Below are positions 25,745 through 35,300 of a DNA stretch of 64,000 nt, piece after piece. Both the position numbers and the translations under genes were made by a program. Below the pieces are notes generated by a model. The model ran no database searches and was not told where the DNA came from. It was given only the letters and a program-made list of their open reading frames with translations. Position 1 is the first letter of the stretch. Each line of letters begins with the position of its first letter. The stretch spans positions 1 through 64,000 of the forward strand of contig NZ_JQED01000053.1 in the NCBI RefSeq assembly GCF_000764225.1. Direction: 5' to 3'. Source of the stretch: Colwellia psychrerythraea (GTDB taxonomy: Bacteria > Pseudomonadota > Gammaproteobacteria > Enterobacterales > Alteromonadaceae).

Positions 25745-26608
25745 TTAATCTTTATTTTTTATCGTAATCGATCCGTCAAGGTGTACATCTCTTTGTGGGA
25801 AGGCAACAACAATATTATGTTGTTCGAATAATTCATCTAATCTGAAACGAATGTTACTTCTCATCACTCTTAAGCCTCCCTCAACACTGGACTTCATCCA
25901 AAAATTTACTTCAAATATTAACGCGTTATCGCCAAAATCTTCAAAGGTAACTAGGGGTTTTGGATCGGTTAAAATCTTTGATTGCTCTGTTGTTGCTTGT
26001 AAAATAAGCGCTGATACTTTTTTAGCTGATGTGCCATAAGCCACGCCAACTCTTACTGTTGCTCTCATTAAACTATTAACGAGTGTCCAATTAATCACTG
26101 TATTTTCAAGTAATTTGCTATTGGGTATTAATAAATGTACGCCATCCACACGCTTTATACGTGTTGATCGCGTGTTAATTTGCTCAACAATACCCTTTGC
26201 ATCTTCAACTTCAAGGAAATCACCTATGCGAATAGGACGTTCCCACATAAGTATCCAACCACTAATGAAGTTATTAATAATGTTTTGGGCGCCGAAACCA
26301 AAACCAATGGCAATGGCCCCTGATAAGAACGCAAATGCAGTAATGGGGACATTGATAACGTCCAGCGTGGTGATGACTATGATCGTTATTGCAACAACAT
26401 AGAATACGCGTTGCAGTAAATGAATAATATTCGGATCTGTGTTTTTATTGGTTAAGCGGTTAGTAATTACTTTGACCAACCATTTCGTCAATAAGAAACC
26501 AATAATTAAAAAAGTTGGCACCAATAAAATGTCGCCAATAGTAATTGGTTGATCTGCAATTGAAGCGACAGAAATGTTTAAAAAGTCGACCAGTTGTTCA
26601 TATGACAT
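25745..26608 (-). CDS. Small-conductance mechanosensitive channel, MscS family
   Basis: 287 residues. Three membrane helices; the pore-lining TM3 is AFAFLSGAIAIGFGFGAQNI followed by INNFISGWILMWERPIRIGD, the family signature. The cytoplasmic beta and alpha-beta domains follow (VDGVHLLIPNSKLLENTVIN, ATVRVGVAYGTSAKKVSALI, EVNFWMKSS). It opens under membrane tension to release solutes. SD AGGAAAC precedes the ATG. Monocistronic, convergent with the PAS-GGDEF-EAL gene. Confidence 0.92.
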   Translation of the reverse strand: MSYEQLVDFLNISVASIADQPITIGDILLVPTFLIIGFLLTKWLVKVITNRLTNKNTDPNIIHLLQRVFYVVAITIIVITTLDVINVPITAFAFLSGAIAIGFGFGAQNIINNFISGWILMWERPIRIGDFLEVEDAKGIVEQINTRSTRIKRVDGVHLLIPNSKLLENTVINWTLVNSLMRATVRVGVAYGTSAKKVSALILQATTEQSKILTDPKPLVTFEDFGDNALIFEVNFWMKSSVEGGLRVMRSNIRFRLDELFEQHNIVVAFPQRDVHLDGSITIKNKD

Positions 26609-27104
26609 TGATGTTTCCTATAAATAATAAATCAATTGGCTAAATAAAAATTTCAGAGTCTAAACTTACTATGGTTGGTTTCGCACTCAAATCGCAACAA
26701 ATACTTAAACTACGTCAAACTACAATAAGCAGTTAGGAAATTATTAATTAAAGTCAATATGTAGATATTGAGGGCTCACAGTGCTTGATTCAAAGCTAAT
26801 AATACTAACGAGTAATAATAGAGTAAGCGTAGCGTTAAATAAGTAAATATTCCAGAAAAACACATGACTAACAATAGCTTAAATATTATATTTATACCTT
26901 AGAAGACTTCAATGATATCTTTTAAAGATAACCAAGCATAGCGCAAAGGAATTCTGTCTATAGCAAGATTGGCTAATGAGATTAGCCTAGGTGTTAATCG
27001 ACAAGTAATTAAATGAGAGATTAAGGCTTGAGTGTTTCAAGCCTTAAACAAAAAGTGCAATATCAATTAATTTACCCAAAAATTTAACTACAAGCTGCAA
27101 CTTA
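26609..27104. other. Intergenic region, vestigial frames only
   Basis: 496 bases between the mscS start and the chemoreceptor stop. From about 26911 a frame reads MISFKDNQA-stop-RKGILSIARLANEISLGVNR-QVIK-stop, too broken to be a gene and without a recognised parent. The only strong structure is the hairpin at 27021-27047, listed separately. A promoter for mscS should lie near 26610-26700. Confidence 0.45.
27021..27047 (-). terminator. Hairpin downstream of the chemoreceptor gene
   Basis: Perfect 11-bp stem TTAAGGCTTGA / TCAAGCCTTAA with a 5-base loop, 58 bases past the chemoreceptor stop on the minus strand. A-rich on one side and TAATCT on the other. Likely a terminator. Confidence 0.6.
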
Positions 27105-29093
27105 TTAAGATATTTTAAAAATTGTTGATATATCTTGTAAGGTTACTGCTAACATCGCTTGTTCTTTTGCCGTTGTGGTAATTTGCGTTGAGCCTGTTGC
27201 TGACTCCATTGATTTATGCTCAATATTGATGACATTTTTAGCAACATCTTGAGTAACCATAGCTTGCTCTTCTACTGCAACAGCAACCTGTTCGGTCATC
27301 GCAAAAATGTTACTGACAGACTGGGTGATGCCTGCCAAGGTTTGTTCAACATTTTTTGAATTTTCCACGGCATTTTCTGCCATTTTCTGACTTTTTTCTA
27401 TCACACTATATGCCGTGTTAGCATCTGATTGCAGTGCTGAAATGAAGCTTTCGATTTCACTGGTCGATTGTTGAGTTCTTTGCGCTAAGGTTCTCACTTC
27501 ATCTGCCACTACTGCAAAACCACGACCTTGTTCACCCGCTCTAGCGGCTTCAATTGCGGCATTTAAGGCGAGTAAGTTAGTTTGTTCGGCGACGGACTTA
27601 ATTACATCAACCACACTGGTAATGTTTGTACTACTTTCGTGAAGACTCGTTATTCTTAGTGCAAGATTATTTATTTCCTCAGCGAGGCGTTCAATAGAGT
27701 GATAAGAATCTTGCACAACGCTGGCGCCACCTTGTGCTTGATCGTCTGCTTCTTTGGCTGAGTCAGCAGCTAACTGAGTATTGCTTGCTACTTCTTTCAC
27801 GGTTGCTGACAATTCTTCTATTGCAGCAGCAATAAGGGTGATTTCATCTTGTTGCTCAACTAATGACTGTGAATTATGTTCACATGTTTGTGAAGTCTCT
27901 TCTGCAGCGGCGGCAAGCATTGTACTGGACGTTGAAATCTCATTCATCGCGCCTGAAAATTTCTCAAGGGTGGCATTTAATGCAGTAGAAATTCGGCCTA
28001 ATTCACTCTTACCGGTAAACTTGGCTCTAATGGTTAAATCATTTTCATCACTGACTTTTGACATTACACAAGTTAGATCTACCACTTGGCTATGTAGCTC
28101 TTTCAAAATATAAAAGCTAAAAATAGCCACTAAGAATAAGATAACTAATGAAGAAATTAAGTAATAGAGTAAAGAATTAAATGCATTATCTTGGGTGTCC
28201 TTGGTGAGCAATAATAATGAACTTGTTAATTCATCTTCAATATTTTTTAATACACCAATTCTTTTAGTGGCCTGTTCAAACCAATGAGTCGCATCTACAT
28301 TAATATTTTGTGAATTTGCATTTTCAATCGCTATTTTTCTGAGTTGTTCCACTTCTTTGATTGATGGCTCGCTTTGTTTTTGACTATAGAAGCGTTTATT
28401 TTCATCACTCGCGAAAGCATTAAAACTATAGAAATAGGTATTTTGTTCAGAAAGAAAACGAATAAATTTTTGATAGACACCTTGATCAAACCTTCCCAAA
28501 GCAAAAGTGCCAGTTAATACTGCTCTCTCGATACCCGCTCTTTCTTTACCTTGAAGAAAATTATAATAAGCAACGGTTTCTTTTGTTACTGCGGCATTAG
28601 TGGAAATCGTTGAAATAATACTTGATACACTCAATAATAATTCATTGGTTTGGGTATAAAAAGCTATCGCTTCTGACAGGGGGATTGATAAGTTATCAAC
28701 ATTACGTCTAATTTGAACAAGCATTTTTATGCGTTGATTTATATTGTCATGTAATCGTTGAATTTTTTCGTTATCAAATTGATTTTTTTGCCAGTAATCT
28801 AAACGTTTCTTCTCAATATTAGAGGTTTTCTCTCTTTGGTTTGGTAACTTATAAGCGAACTTTACGCCTTTAGAGCCTAAGAAGCCTGCTGTCATTCCTC
28901 TTTCTTTTTGCAGCTCATGCACAAGTTCGCTATAGACAGAAGAAAGTTTGGTATATCGGTTTAATTGTTCCATTTCATTATTGATTGAAAGGGAACTGAC
29001 TATAGCGTTTACTCCAATTCCTAAAAAACCTAATAGAGGAAAAAATAATAAAATAAAAATTTTCTTATTGAAGGAAATGTCGATAAGTCTCAT
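27105..29093 (-). CDS. Methyl-accepting chemotaxis protein with NIT sensor domain
   Basis: 662 residues. TM1 is about 10-35 (IFILLFFPLLGFLGIGVNAI). The periplasmic region contains ELVHELQKERGMTAGFLGSK, the signature of the NIT domain that in other proteins senses nitrate and nitrite. TM2 is about 305-330 (LISSLVILFLVAIFSFYILK). A HAMP-like linker and a methyl-accepting signalling coil follow, with the conserved tip EQTNLLALNAAIEAARAGEQ. It would pass ligand binding to CheA/CheW. Monocistronic. An FNR-like box lies about 107 bases upstream, consistent with anaerobic control of a nitrate-seeking receptor (inference). Confidence 0.9.
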   Translation of the reverse strand: MRLIDISFNKKIFILLFFPLLGFLGIGVNAIVSSLSINNEMEQLNRYTKLSSVYSELVHELQKERGMTAGFLGSKGVKFAYKLPNQREKTSNIEKKRLDYWQKNQFDNEKIQRLHDNINQRIKMLVQIRRNVDNLSIPLSEAIAFYTQTNELLLSVSSIISTISTNAAVTKETVAYYNFLQGKERAGIERAVLTGTFALGRFDQGVYQKFIRFLSEQNTYFYSFNAFASDENKRFYSQKQSEPSIKEVEQLRKIAIENANSQNINVDATHWFEQATKRIGVLKNIEDELTSSLLLLTKDTQDNAFNSLLYYLISSLVILFLVAIFSFYILKELHSQVVDLTCVMSKVSDENDLTIRAKFTGKSELGRISTALNATLEKFSGAMNEISTSSTMLAAAAEETSQTCEHNSQSLVEQQDEITLIAAAIEELSATVKEVASNTQLAADSAKEADDQAQGGASVVQDSYHSIERLAEEINNLALRITSLHESSTNITSVVDVIKSVAEQTNLLALNAAIEAARAGEQGRGFAVVADEVRTLAQRTQQSTSEIESFISALQSDANTAYSVIEKSQKMAENAVENSKNVEQTLAGITQSVSNIFAMTEQVAVAVEEQAMVTQDVAKNVINIEHKSMESATGSTQITTTAKEQAMLAVTLQDISTIFKIS

Positions 29094-29199
29094 TTGAGCC
29101 TGCTGTGATTATTTCATGTTATATATGAAGGTAAAGTTTACGTGTTAGAATCATAAAAACAATAAAAATCGCAAAAAACGCAAAAAATAATTGGTGCGT

Positions 29200-29213
29200 T
29201 TGATATGGATCAC
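29200..29213. promoter_or_regulatory. FNR-like binding site
   Basis: TTGAT-ATGG-ATCAC matches FNR/EtrA consensus TTGAT-N4-ATCAA at 9 of 10 positions. It lies between the divergent NIT chemoreceptor (start 29093) and the HTH-receiver gene (start 29314), so it could serve either. FNR regulates genes on loss of oxygen. Confidence 0.5.
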
Positions 29214-29313
29214 GTTTAATCAAATAAGCAATAAAAAATGATATAAATGATTAATGGCTTCTTATATGTTAGCGAATAATTATTACGCACCAACTATCAT
29301 TTAAGTCATCTAC

Positions 29314-29886
29314 ATGCCATTGAAAAACTCTGTAAAAAGCTACTTAACACCCAAAGAGGTTGCTGAATTACTTATGGTTTCTACTGCTGCAGTTCGTTTG
29401 TGGGCAGAGCAAGGAAACTTAAAAGCAAGAGTCACTGCAGGGGGGCATCGTCGATTTAAACTTGATGATATAAAAGAATTTGCGACTAAAAAGAATATAC
29501 AACTTAATATTACCGCGAGTGAAAACCCTAAGGTATTGATCGTAGATGATGATATTCATTTTGCTGAATTTTTAAAAGCGTTACTCAAAATCGAGATTAA
29601 TAATATTGAAGTTGAAATTAGTTTAGATGGTTTTGATGCAGCAAACAAATTGCATGATTTCACCCCTGATATTCTATTATTGGACCTTAAAATGCCAGGT
29701 CTCGATGGCTTTCAAGTATGCCAAGTTGTCAAAGAAAACCCTATTCAGAATCACATTAGAGTGATTACAATTTCTGGAAGTACTAGCCAAAGCGATATTG
29801 ATAAGCTAAAAGGGATCGGCGCAGAAGCGTGTTTGAATAAACCAATAGATGTTGCGGCTTTACTAAAACAATTGGCGTTAAATTAG
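29314..29886 (+). CDS. Excisionase-type HTH fused to a receiver domain
   Basis: 190 residues. The N-terminus (about 9-60) is a BldC/MerR-like winged helix: YLTPKEVAELLMVSTAAVRL, WAEQGNLKARVTAGGHRRFK. The C-terminal part (about 70-188) is a full receiver with acidic DDD, the phospho-acceptor Asp in ILLLDLKMPGLDG, Thr/Ser ITISGS and Lys CLNKP. The order HTH then receiver is the reverse of ordinary response regulators. It probably binds DNA in response to phosphorylation by the hybrid kinase encoded downstream (95 bases to the next gene), which ends in its own receiver. No strong SD is visible; a start at 29314 is the only ATG covering the HTH. Confidence 0.85.
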   Translation: MPLKNSVKSYLTPKEVAELLMVSTAAVRLWAEQGNLKARVTAGGHRRFKLDDIKEFATKKNIQLNITASENPKVLIVDDDIHFAEFLKALLKIEINNIEVEISLDGFDAANKLHDFTPDILLLDLKMPGLDGFQVCQVVKENPIQNHIRVITISGSTSQSDIDKLKGIGAEACLNKPIDVAALLKQLALN

Positions 29887-29980
29887 TCAGCATTAACGTG
29901 TAATAGCTTCGAAGTTATAGGATATATACCAGATAAATCAGTACAAGTTTGATGTTTTGAGCAACAGTAAAGGATTACAA

Positions 29981-30433
29981 GTGAAACAAAAATTAAACAT
30001 AATTATGTTTGCAAGTATATTTGGCCTTGCTGTGCTTGGTGGAATTTCATACTTACCCTTGTTTGAATTTTTTTTAAGTATTGATGAAGGCTTTATTCCG
30101 ATGGCCCCGTCAACTTCTGCGCTATTTTTAATAACCTTTTTAGTTTTGTTTGTTTGGGTGAACTGTGCTCGCAAATTCTATCGTTATAAAAAAGCTATCG
30201 GCTTAATGTTACTCCTAATCTCTTTGTTTGGTCTGTTTGAAATTGTTGAATATTTTACCGGTGTTGAGCTTAACTTTGAGAGTTCTCTTGTTCCGACTTA
30301 TGGCGATTTGCAAGGTATTCCTCTTGCGAGAATGTCTCCGGTAACTGGCTTTTGCTTTTTCCTCATAAGTTGCGTTTTATTCATACTATTAAATCATCAT
30401 AAAAAAAGTGAATGTGGTCATTTTTTGGTCTAA
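29981..30433 (+). CDS. N-terminal membrane sensor segment of a split hybrid kinase
   Basis: 150 residues from GTG 29981 (AAAGGA seven bases upstream); the frame opens at TTG 29957. Four hydrophobic segments: IMFASIFGLAVLGGISYLPL, SALFLITFLVLFVWVNCARK, AIGLMLLLISLFGLFEIVEY, GFCFFLISCVLFILLNHHKK. Repeats IPMAPSTSALF and ARMSPVTGFCFFL match IPMALSTSLGFL at the start of the next frame. These are successive units of one membrane sensor domain. The frame ends TAA 30431-30433, overlapping the next gene by 22 bases. A one-base change at the T6 run 30421-30426 would join both into about 1340 residues. Read as part of that protein, not a separate gene. Confidence 0.7.
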   Translation: MKQKLNIIMFASIFGLAVLGGISYLPLFEFFLSIDEGFIPMAPSTSALFLITFLVLFVWVNCARKFYRYKKAIGLMLLLISLFGLFEIVEYFTGVELNFESSLVPTYGDLQGIPLARMSPVTGFCFFLISCVLFILLNHHKKSECGHFLV

Positions 30434-33400
30434 TCAAAAATGTTTTTACAACACTTCTCTCTTTTACGTCCTTATTATTTATTGTTACTTATCTTTATCG
30501 CTCACCTATTTTTTATAATACACAAGATGTAATACCCATGGCTTTATCTACTAGCTTAGGTTTTTTATGTGTGTCTGGAGTACTCATAGTTAATGATAAA
30601 AAAAACTACTTTATGAAAACATTTACCCACTTGTCTCCCTCGACCGCTTTGATTCGATTTATTACCCCTTTTACAGTCTTTAGTATCTTTATAACCGGGC
30701 TCGTTCAGCATTATATGTTTGCAGTTAGCTCGGTAAATAACTCTATTTTTTTATCGACTACCATTCTTATATTATTTGCGATTATTTGTGGTTTTATTGC
30801 CATGTTGGTTACTCAAAAATTAATGTCATTTCAGGATGAGAGTAATAAATATCTTCACCAATATAAATCGATGGTGACTTTATCTTCAGGCATGCAAGCG
30901 TTACTTAATGATAAGTTTGAGTATTTAGCGGTAAATCAAGCCTATGTAGAAAAGCTTAATTTAACTATTGAAGAAGTGGTGGGCAAACATCTCAGTGATA
31001 TTTTTGGTAAAAAATATTTTGAATCAAAGATTAAAAACCATTGCGAGCGTTGTTTAGCTGGTGAAGTTATTAAACTCGAAAGATGGATGAAGCTTACCGC
31101 CGAACATCAGTTATTTATGGAGATTGAACTATCACCATATTACCAAAACGACGGTAAAATCTATGGCATTATGGTGAATGCGCGTGATATTACCCAATTA
31201 AAGCAGTATCAAGATAACTTAGAAAAATCAAAGCTCGTTATTGAGAATAGCAGAGTTATTGCTTTTCGCTGGAAACCTGACTGCTCAGTAGAACATGTTT
31301 CAAGCAATGTCGATTTATTGGGGATACAGGCTAATGAGCTACTCTCAGGTAAAATTAAATATACCGACTTGGTGCACCCTCAAGATTCAGCACGGGTGAT
31401 GCAAGAGGTTAGGGGATTTACTGAAAAAGGTGTAAAGCAATTTATCCATGAATACCGTATTGTTTCTCATTCAGGAAAGATGTGCTGGGTTGAAGACAGA
31501 ACAAACATTGAACGAGATGAAGAGGGTAATGTTGTTTTTTACCAAGGTATTGTTATTGATATTACTGAAAAGAAACAAGTAGAACTCAAACTAAAGCAAT
31601 CAAATACAATCATACAAAATGTTATTAACTCGACACCTGATTTGATTTTTGCAAAGAATAAAGAACATCAATATATTTTAGCTAATAATGCTTTCGCCCA
31701 ATCTTTAAAGCAGTCACCGCAGTCATTAATCGGAAAAATGGATCGAGAGTTTGATTATACCGATGAGCAAATAGGTAACTTTAGAGAGCAAGATGAGAAA
31801 GTCTTAAATGGCAGGTGTGTTATTACGCCAAGCCGTCGACCCCTTGATGGCAACAAAGTGCTTGAAACTTCAAAGTTTCCTTTAAGAAATGAGGACGGTG
31901 AAATTGGTGGCGTGATTGGGATTGGCCACGATGTGACTGAACACATTGCCAACCTTGCCAAAATATCTAAACAGCAAATGGAATTATCTCAAACACTTGA
32001 TGCTATATTTGATGCCGTTATTACTATTGACGATTCAGGTTTAATACAAAGTTGTAATAGGGCGACAGAGCTCATGTTTGGTTATCACGTTGATGATTTA
32101 ATTGGCAAAAATGTATGTTTACTGATGCCTGACATGTTGGCCGAAAATCACGATGTTTCCATGAATAGCTTTTTATTATCAAGTGAGATTCAATTAACAG
32201 GAAGAGGCCGAGAACTTGTTGGTAAACATAAAGATCAAAAACAATTTCCCTTACATTTAGCTATTGCCGAGCTCCCTAAAAATCAAGATGAACGAAAACG
32301 ATTCGTCTCGGTTTGTCATGACTTATCAAAAACAAAACAGCATGAAAAATTATTAAATAGAACGCAAAAGATGGAAGCACTAGGGCAACTCACCGGTGGT
32401 ATTGCTCATGATTATAATAATATGCTGGGTGTTATTATTGGTTATAGTGATATTTTAAAAGCTCAATTAAAAGATCAACCTGGCTTGCTTAATTTTGTTG
32501 AACAAATTCATCAAGCGGGTGATAGGGGAGCTCAACTCACCCGTAAATTACTTTCTTTCTCTCGTCAAACGCCAAATGCTAGTCAAGAGTCAGACATTAA
32601 TCGACTTATTAAAAACAATAAGGATGTACTTCGCAAAACTTTGTTATCGATTGAATTAAGGCTCAACCTTGATGTAACTATTCAGCAAGTTAATATTGAT
32701 CGAAGTTCTTTTGAGGATGCACTGTTAAATATGGCAATTAATGCGATGCATGCTATGCCCTTTGGCGGTGTTTTGAGCTTATCCACTCGTGAAGTGGAAT
32801 TATCAAAGGAACAAGCAGTTAACTATAATATTGAGCAAGGGGAATACGTACAATTATCGATTGAAGATAATGGCGAAGGCATGAGTAAAGAGATACAAGA
32901 TAAAATTTTTGAACCGTTTTTTTCTACAAAAGGAGAGCAAGGATCAGGACTCGGACTAGCCCAAGTGTATGGTTTTATTAAATCCTCCATGGGCGCTATT
33001 AATGTGTATTCAGAGTTAGGGTCTGGAACAAGGTTCTCACTTTACCTACCTATACCTAAGGTTGAAAATAAAGTAGAAAATAAAGTGAATAATACTGAAG
33101 AACAATGGCGTGTTTTTGGCAGTGAAACAATCCTTGTTGTTGATGATGAGCCGCAACTTCGTGCTTTAGCTCAAACAATTTTAACGACAAAAGGTTATCG
33201 AGTTTTAACAGCTTCAAATGGTATCGAGGCATTAGCTGCTTTAGAAGAAAGCCCCATAGACTTAATGTTTTCAGACATTATTATGCCAAAAATGAACGGC
33301 TACCTTTTAGTTGAAAAAGCTCAAAAACTGTATCCAGAGTTGAAAATAATACTAGCAAGTGGCTTTCAAGGTAACTTAAGTGACCGTAATATTATGCTGG

Positions 33401-33990
33401 ATGAAGATATCATTGCTAAACCATATGAGAATAATTACTTACTTCGCAGGATCAGGGCTTGTCTAGATAAACAAGATATTAAGACTATTAAAGATAGTCA
33501 TCAAAAGAATAACCTAAGCACATCAAAAAGCTCAGCAATGAAAAGTATAGTATGGACGAATGACATGAGCATTGATGGCGGCGGAGAGCTCGATGAAGAT
33601 CATAAATTGATGTTTACTTTACTTAACCGCTGTCAAGAGTCGTTAGAGGAGCAAGGTAACCACCAATCGACTCAAGCCATTATTACTGACCTAGTGCAAT
33701 ACATTCATGAACATTTTGCTAGCGAAGAATTATTAATGAACAATATTAATTATCCTTACACTAAAAATCACTGTGATGTACACCGTATGATCATTGAACA
33801 ACTAAACCAAAAGTCTCTAGTTTGTTCAGATAAAGAAGTTCTAAAGTGGCTTATTACCGATATGAGTTCTTGGTTAGTTGAGCATATTATGGAAATGGAC
33901 AAACCTTTGCAAAAGTATATTTTGAAACATAATAAACAAGTTGGTAGTGGTTTAAAAGAAAACACCGAGGACGAAATTCATGATGAATAG
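30412..33990 (+). CDS. PAS hybrid histidine kinase with receiver and hemerythrin domain
   Basis: 1192 residues as a separate frame (ATG 30412, no SD). Four membrane segments fill the first 140 residues, then four PAS domains (about 155-265, 275-395, 400-520, 525-645). The kinase core has H-box LGQLTGGIAHDYNNMLGVII with His about 666, N-box INAMHAM, and G-box GSGLGLAQVYG (about 845). A receiver (about 905-1020) has Asp in LMFSDIIMPKMNG. The C-terminus (about 1050-1180) is a bacteriohemerythrin: DEDHKLMFTLLN, IHEHFASEELLM, NHCDVHRMIIEQL, WLVEHIMEMDKPL, i.e. the His/Glu/Asp ligands of a di-iron site that binds O2. The overlapping REC-EAL gene follows. Confidence 0.88.
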   Translation: MWSFFGLIKNVFTTLLSFTSLLFIVTYLYRSPIFYNTQDVIPMALSTSLGFLCVSGVLIVNDKKNYFMKTFTHLSPSTALIRFITPFTVFSIFITGLVQHYMFAVSSVNNSIFLSTTILILFAIICGFIAMLVTQKLMSFQDESNKYLHQYKSMVTLSSGMQALLNDKFEYLAVNQAYVEKLNLTIEEVVGKHLSDIFGKKYFESKIKNHCERCLAGEVIKLERWMKLTAEHQLFMEIELSPYYQNDGKIYGIMVNARDITQLKQYQDNLEKSKLVIENSRVIAFRWKPDCSVEHVSSNVDLLGIQANELLSGKIKYTDLVHPQDSARVMQEVRGFTEKGVKQFIHEYRIVSHSGKMCWVEDRTNIERDEEGNVVFYQGIVIDITEKKQVELKLKQSNTIIQNVINSTPDLIFAKNKEHQYILANNAFAQSLKQSPQSLIGKMDREFDYTDEQIGNFREQDEKVLNGRCVITPSRRPLDGNKVLETSKFPLRNEDGEIGGVIGIGHDVTEHIANLAKISKQQMELSQTLDAIFDAVITIDDSGLIQSCNRATELMFGYHVDDLIGKNVCLLMPDMLAENHDVSMNSFLLSSEIQLTGRGRELVGKHKDQKQFPLHLAIAELPKNQDERKRFVSVCHDLSKTKQHEKLLNRTQKMEALGQLTGGIAHDYNNMLGVIIGYSDILKAQLKDQPGLLNFVEQIHQAGDRGAQLTRKLLSFSRQTPNASQESDINRLIKNNKDVLRKTLLSIELRLNLDVTIQQVNIDRSSFEDALLNMAINAMHAMPFGGVLSLSTREVELSKEQAVNYNIEQGEYVQLSIEDNGEGMSKEIQDKIFEPFFSTKGEQGSGLGLAQVYGFIKSSMGAINVYSELGSGTRFSLYLPIPKVENKVENKVNNTEEQWRVFGSETILVVDDEPQLRALAQTILTTKGYRVLTASNGIEALAALEESPIDLMFSDIIMPKMNGYLLVEKAQKLYPELKIILASGFQGNLSDRNIMLDEDIIAKPYENNYLLRRIRACLDKQDIKTIKDSHQKNNLSTSKSSAMKSIVWTNDMSIDGGGELDEDHKLMFTLLNRCQESLEEQGNHQSTQAIITDLVQYIHEHFASEELLMNNINYPYTKNHCDVHRMIIEQLNQKSLVCSDKEVLKWLITDMSSWLVEHIMEMDKPLQKYILKHNKQVGSGLKENTEDEIHDE

Positions 33991-35173
33991 AGTGTTTATA
34001 GTTGATGATGATACCCTAACGTGCAATTTACTTAACACACTTGTTAAGCCTATTTTTGGCAGTGTTGAAGTATTTCAAAATCCGAGTGACTTTTTATCGT
34101 TAAGCTTGAATGAGCAAGACTTTATTATATTAGATTTAATGATGCCCGATATGGATGGTATTGAAGTTATCCGTCACTTAGCAGAGCATAAATGTCCGGC
34201 AAGTCTGATTTTAATCAGTGGCTACGATAGCGGTGTATTGCACTCAGCTGAAACATTAGCACTAAGCTGTGGACTGAATGTTATTAATACTTTTACCAAA
34301 CCTATTAACACAGAAATTTTAACTTGTTTTTTGACCTCTCTGTCGGCTAAGCAGGCACAAAGAGAACTTGTTAAGTGCAGTAACGATAAAGAAAAACAAG
34401 GGAGCTTTGATTTCATTCCAACAAAACAAGACTTACAGTATGCTATTGAAAATAAGCAACTAATTTTATATTACCAGCCTCAAATTAATATGAAAACCGG
34501 ATGTGTTCATGGTGCTGAAGTACTAGTGCGTTGGTTACACCCAGAGTTTGGGTTAATTTTTCCTGATAAATTTATCGCCCTTGCAGAGCAGACGGGCTTG
34601 ATTGAGCAGCTCTCTGAAGAGGTTATTCATCTAGCAATAATGCAAAGTGTCTATTGGCAAAAACGGAATAAAGCGACTCGATTATCGATAAATATTTCAG
34701 CACAAAATATTACTAGCTTGAAGCTCCCTGAGCAACTAAGGATGTTGGTAAAGGAATATGAAATTGACCCTTCCATGATTGTTTTGGAGTTAACAGAGAG
34801 TGCATTAATGGATAGTGAGGTAACATCATTAGATATTTTTACACGCTTTAGATTAAAGGGCTTTCAACTATCCATTGATGATTTTGGAACTGGATACTCA
34901 TCGTTATCACAGTTACATAAAATACCCTTTACTGAATTAAAAATTGACCAATCCTTTGTGACGAATATGAAACAAGAAAAGGAAAGTGCCGCGATTGTTG
35001 AAACCTGCATTATGTTAGCGCATAAGCTTAATATGGAAGTGGTTGCTGAAGGTATTGAAGATAAAGCAACATGGGACTTATTATCATCCGAAGATTGCGA
35101 TATAGCACAAGGTTATTATATCGCAAGGCCTATGCCTGCGGAGCAATTTGATAAGTGGCAATTTAAAGGATAA
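33980..35173 (+). CDS. Receiver-EAL c-di-GMP phosphodiesterase
   Basis: 397 residues, start overlapping the kinase stop by 11 bases (ATGATGAATAG). The receiver (1-125) has acidic DDD, phospho-acceptor Asp in FIILDLMMPDMDG (about 50) and the Lys in TFTKPINTEI. The EAL domain (about 150-395) has YYQPQINMKTGCVHGAEVLV (EVL variant of EAL), NISAQNITS, LELTESALM, DDFGTGYSSLSQLHKIPFTE, KIDQSF and VVAEGIED. The catalytic and metal residues are present, so it should degrade c-di-GMP when phosphorylated or otherwise switched by the upstream kinase. Confidence 0.93.
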   Translation: MMNRVFIVDDDTLTCNLLNTLVKPIFGSVEVFQNPSDFLSLSLNEQDFIILDLMMPDMDGIEVIRHLAEHKCPASLILISGYDSGVLHSAETLALSCGLNVINTFTKPINTEILTCFLTSLSAKQAQRELVKCSNDKEKQGSFDFIPTKQDLQYAIENKQLILYYQPQINMKTGCVHGAEVLVRWLHPEFGLIFPDKFIALAEQTGLIEQLSEEVIHLAIMQSVYWQKRNKATRLSINISAQNITSLKLPEQLRMLVKEYEIDPSMIVLELTESALMDSEVTSLDIFTRFRLKGFQLSIDDFGTGYSSLSQLHKIPFTELKIDQSFVTNMKQEKESAAIVETCIMLAHKLNMEVVAEGIEDKATWDLLSSEDCDIAQGYYIARPMPAEQFDKWQFKG

Positions 35174-35300
35174 CGCTAACGCTTCAATTTTAATAAGTAG
35201 TTATTAATATTGCTTTATTAGTGAATATTTTTTTTGATATGTTTACTACTATAATGCTTTTATTTTGCTAGTGAGCATTGCCAGTCTTTACCTACCATGT

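Noticed and set aside
26911..27036. Small gene in the mscS/chemoreceptor gap
   Set aside because: In-frame stops and no SD; no recognisable product.
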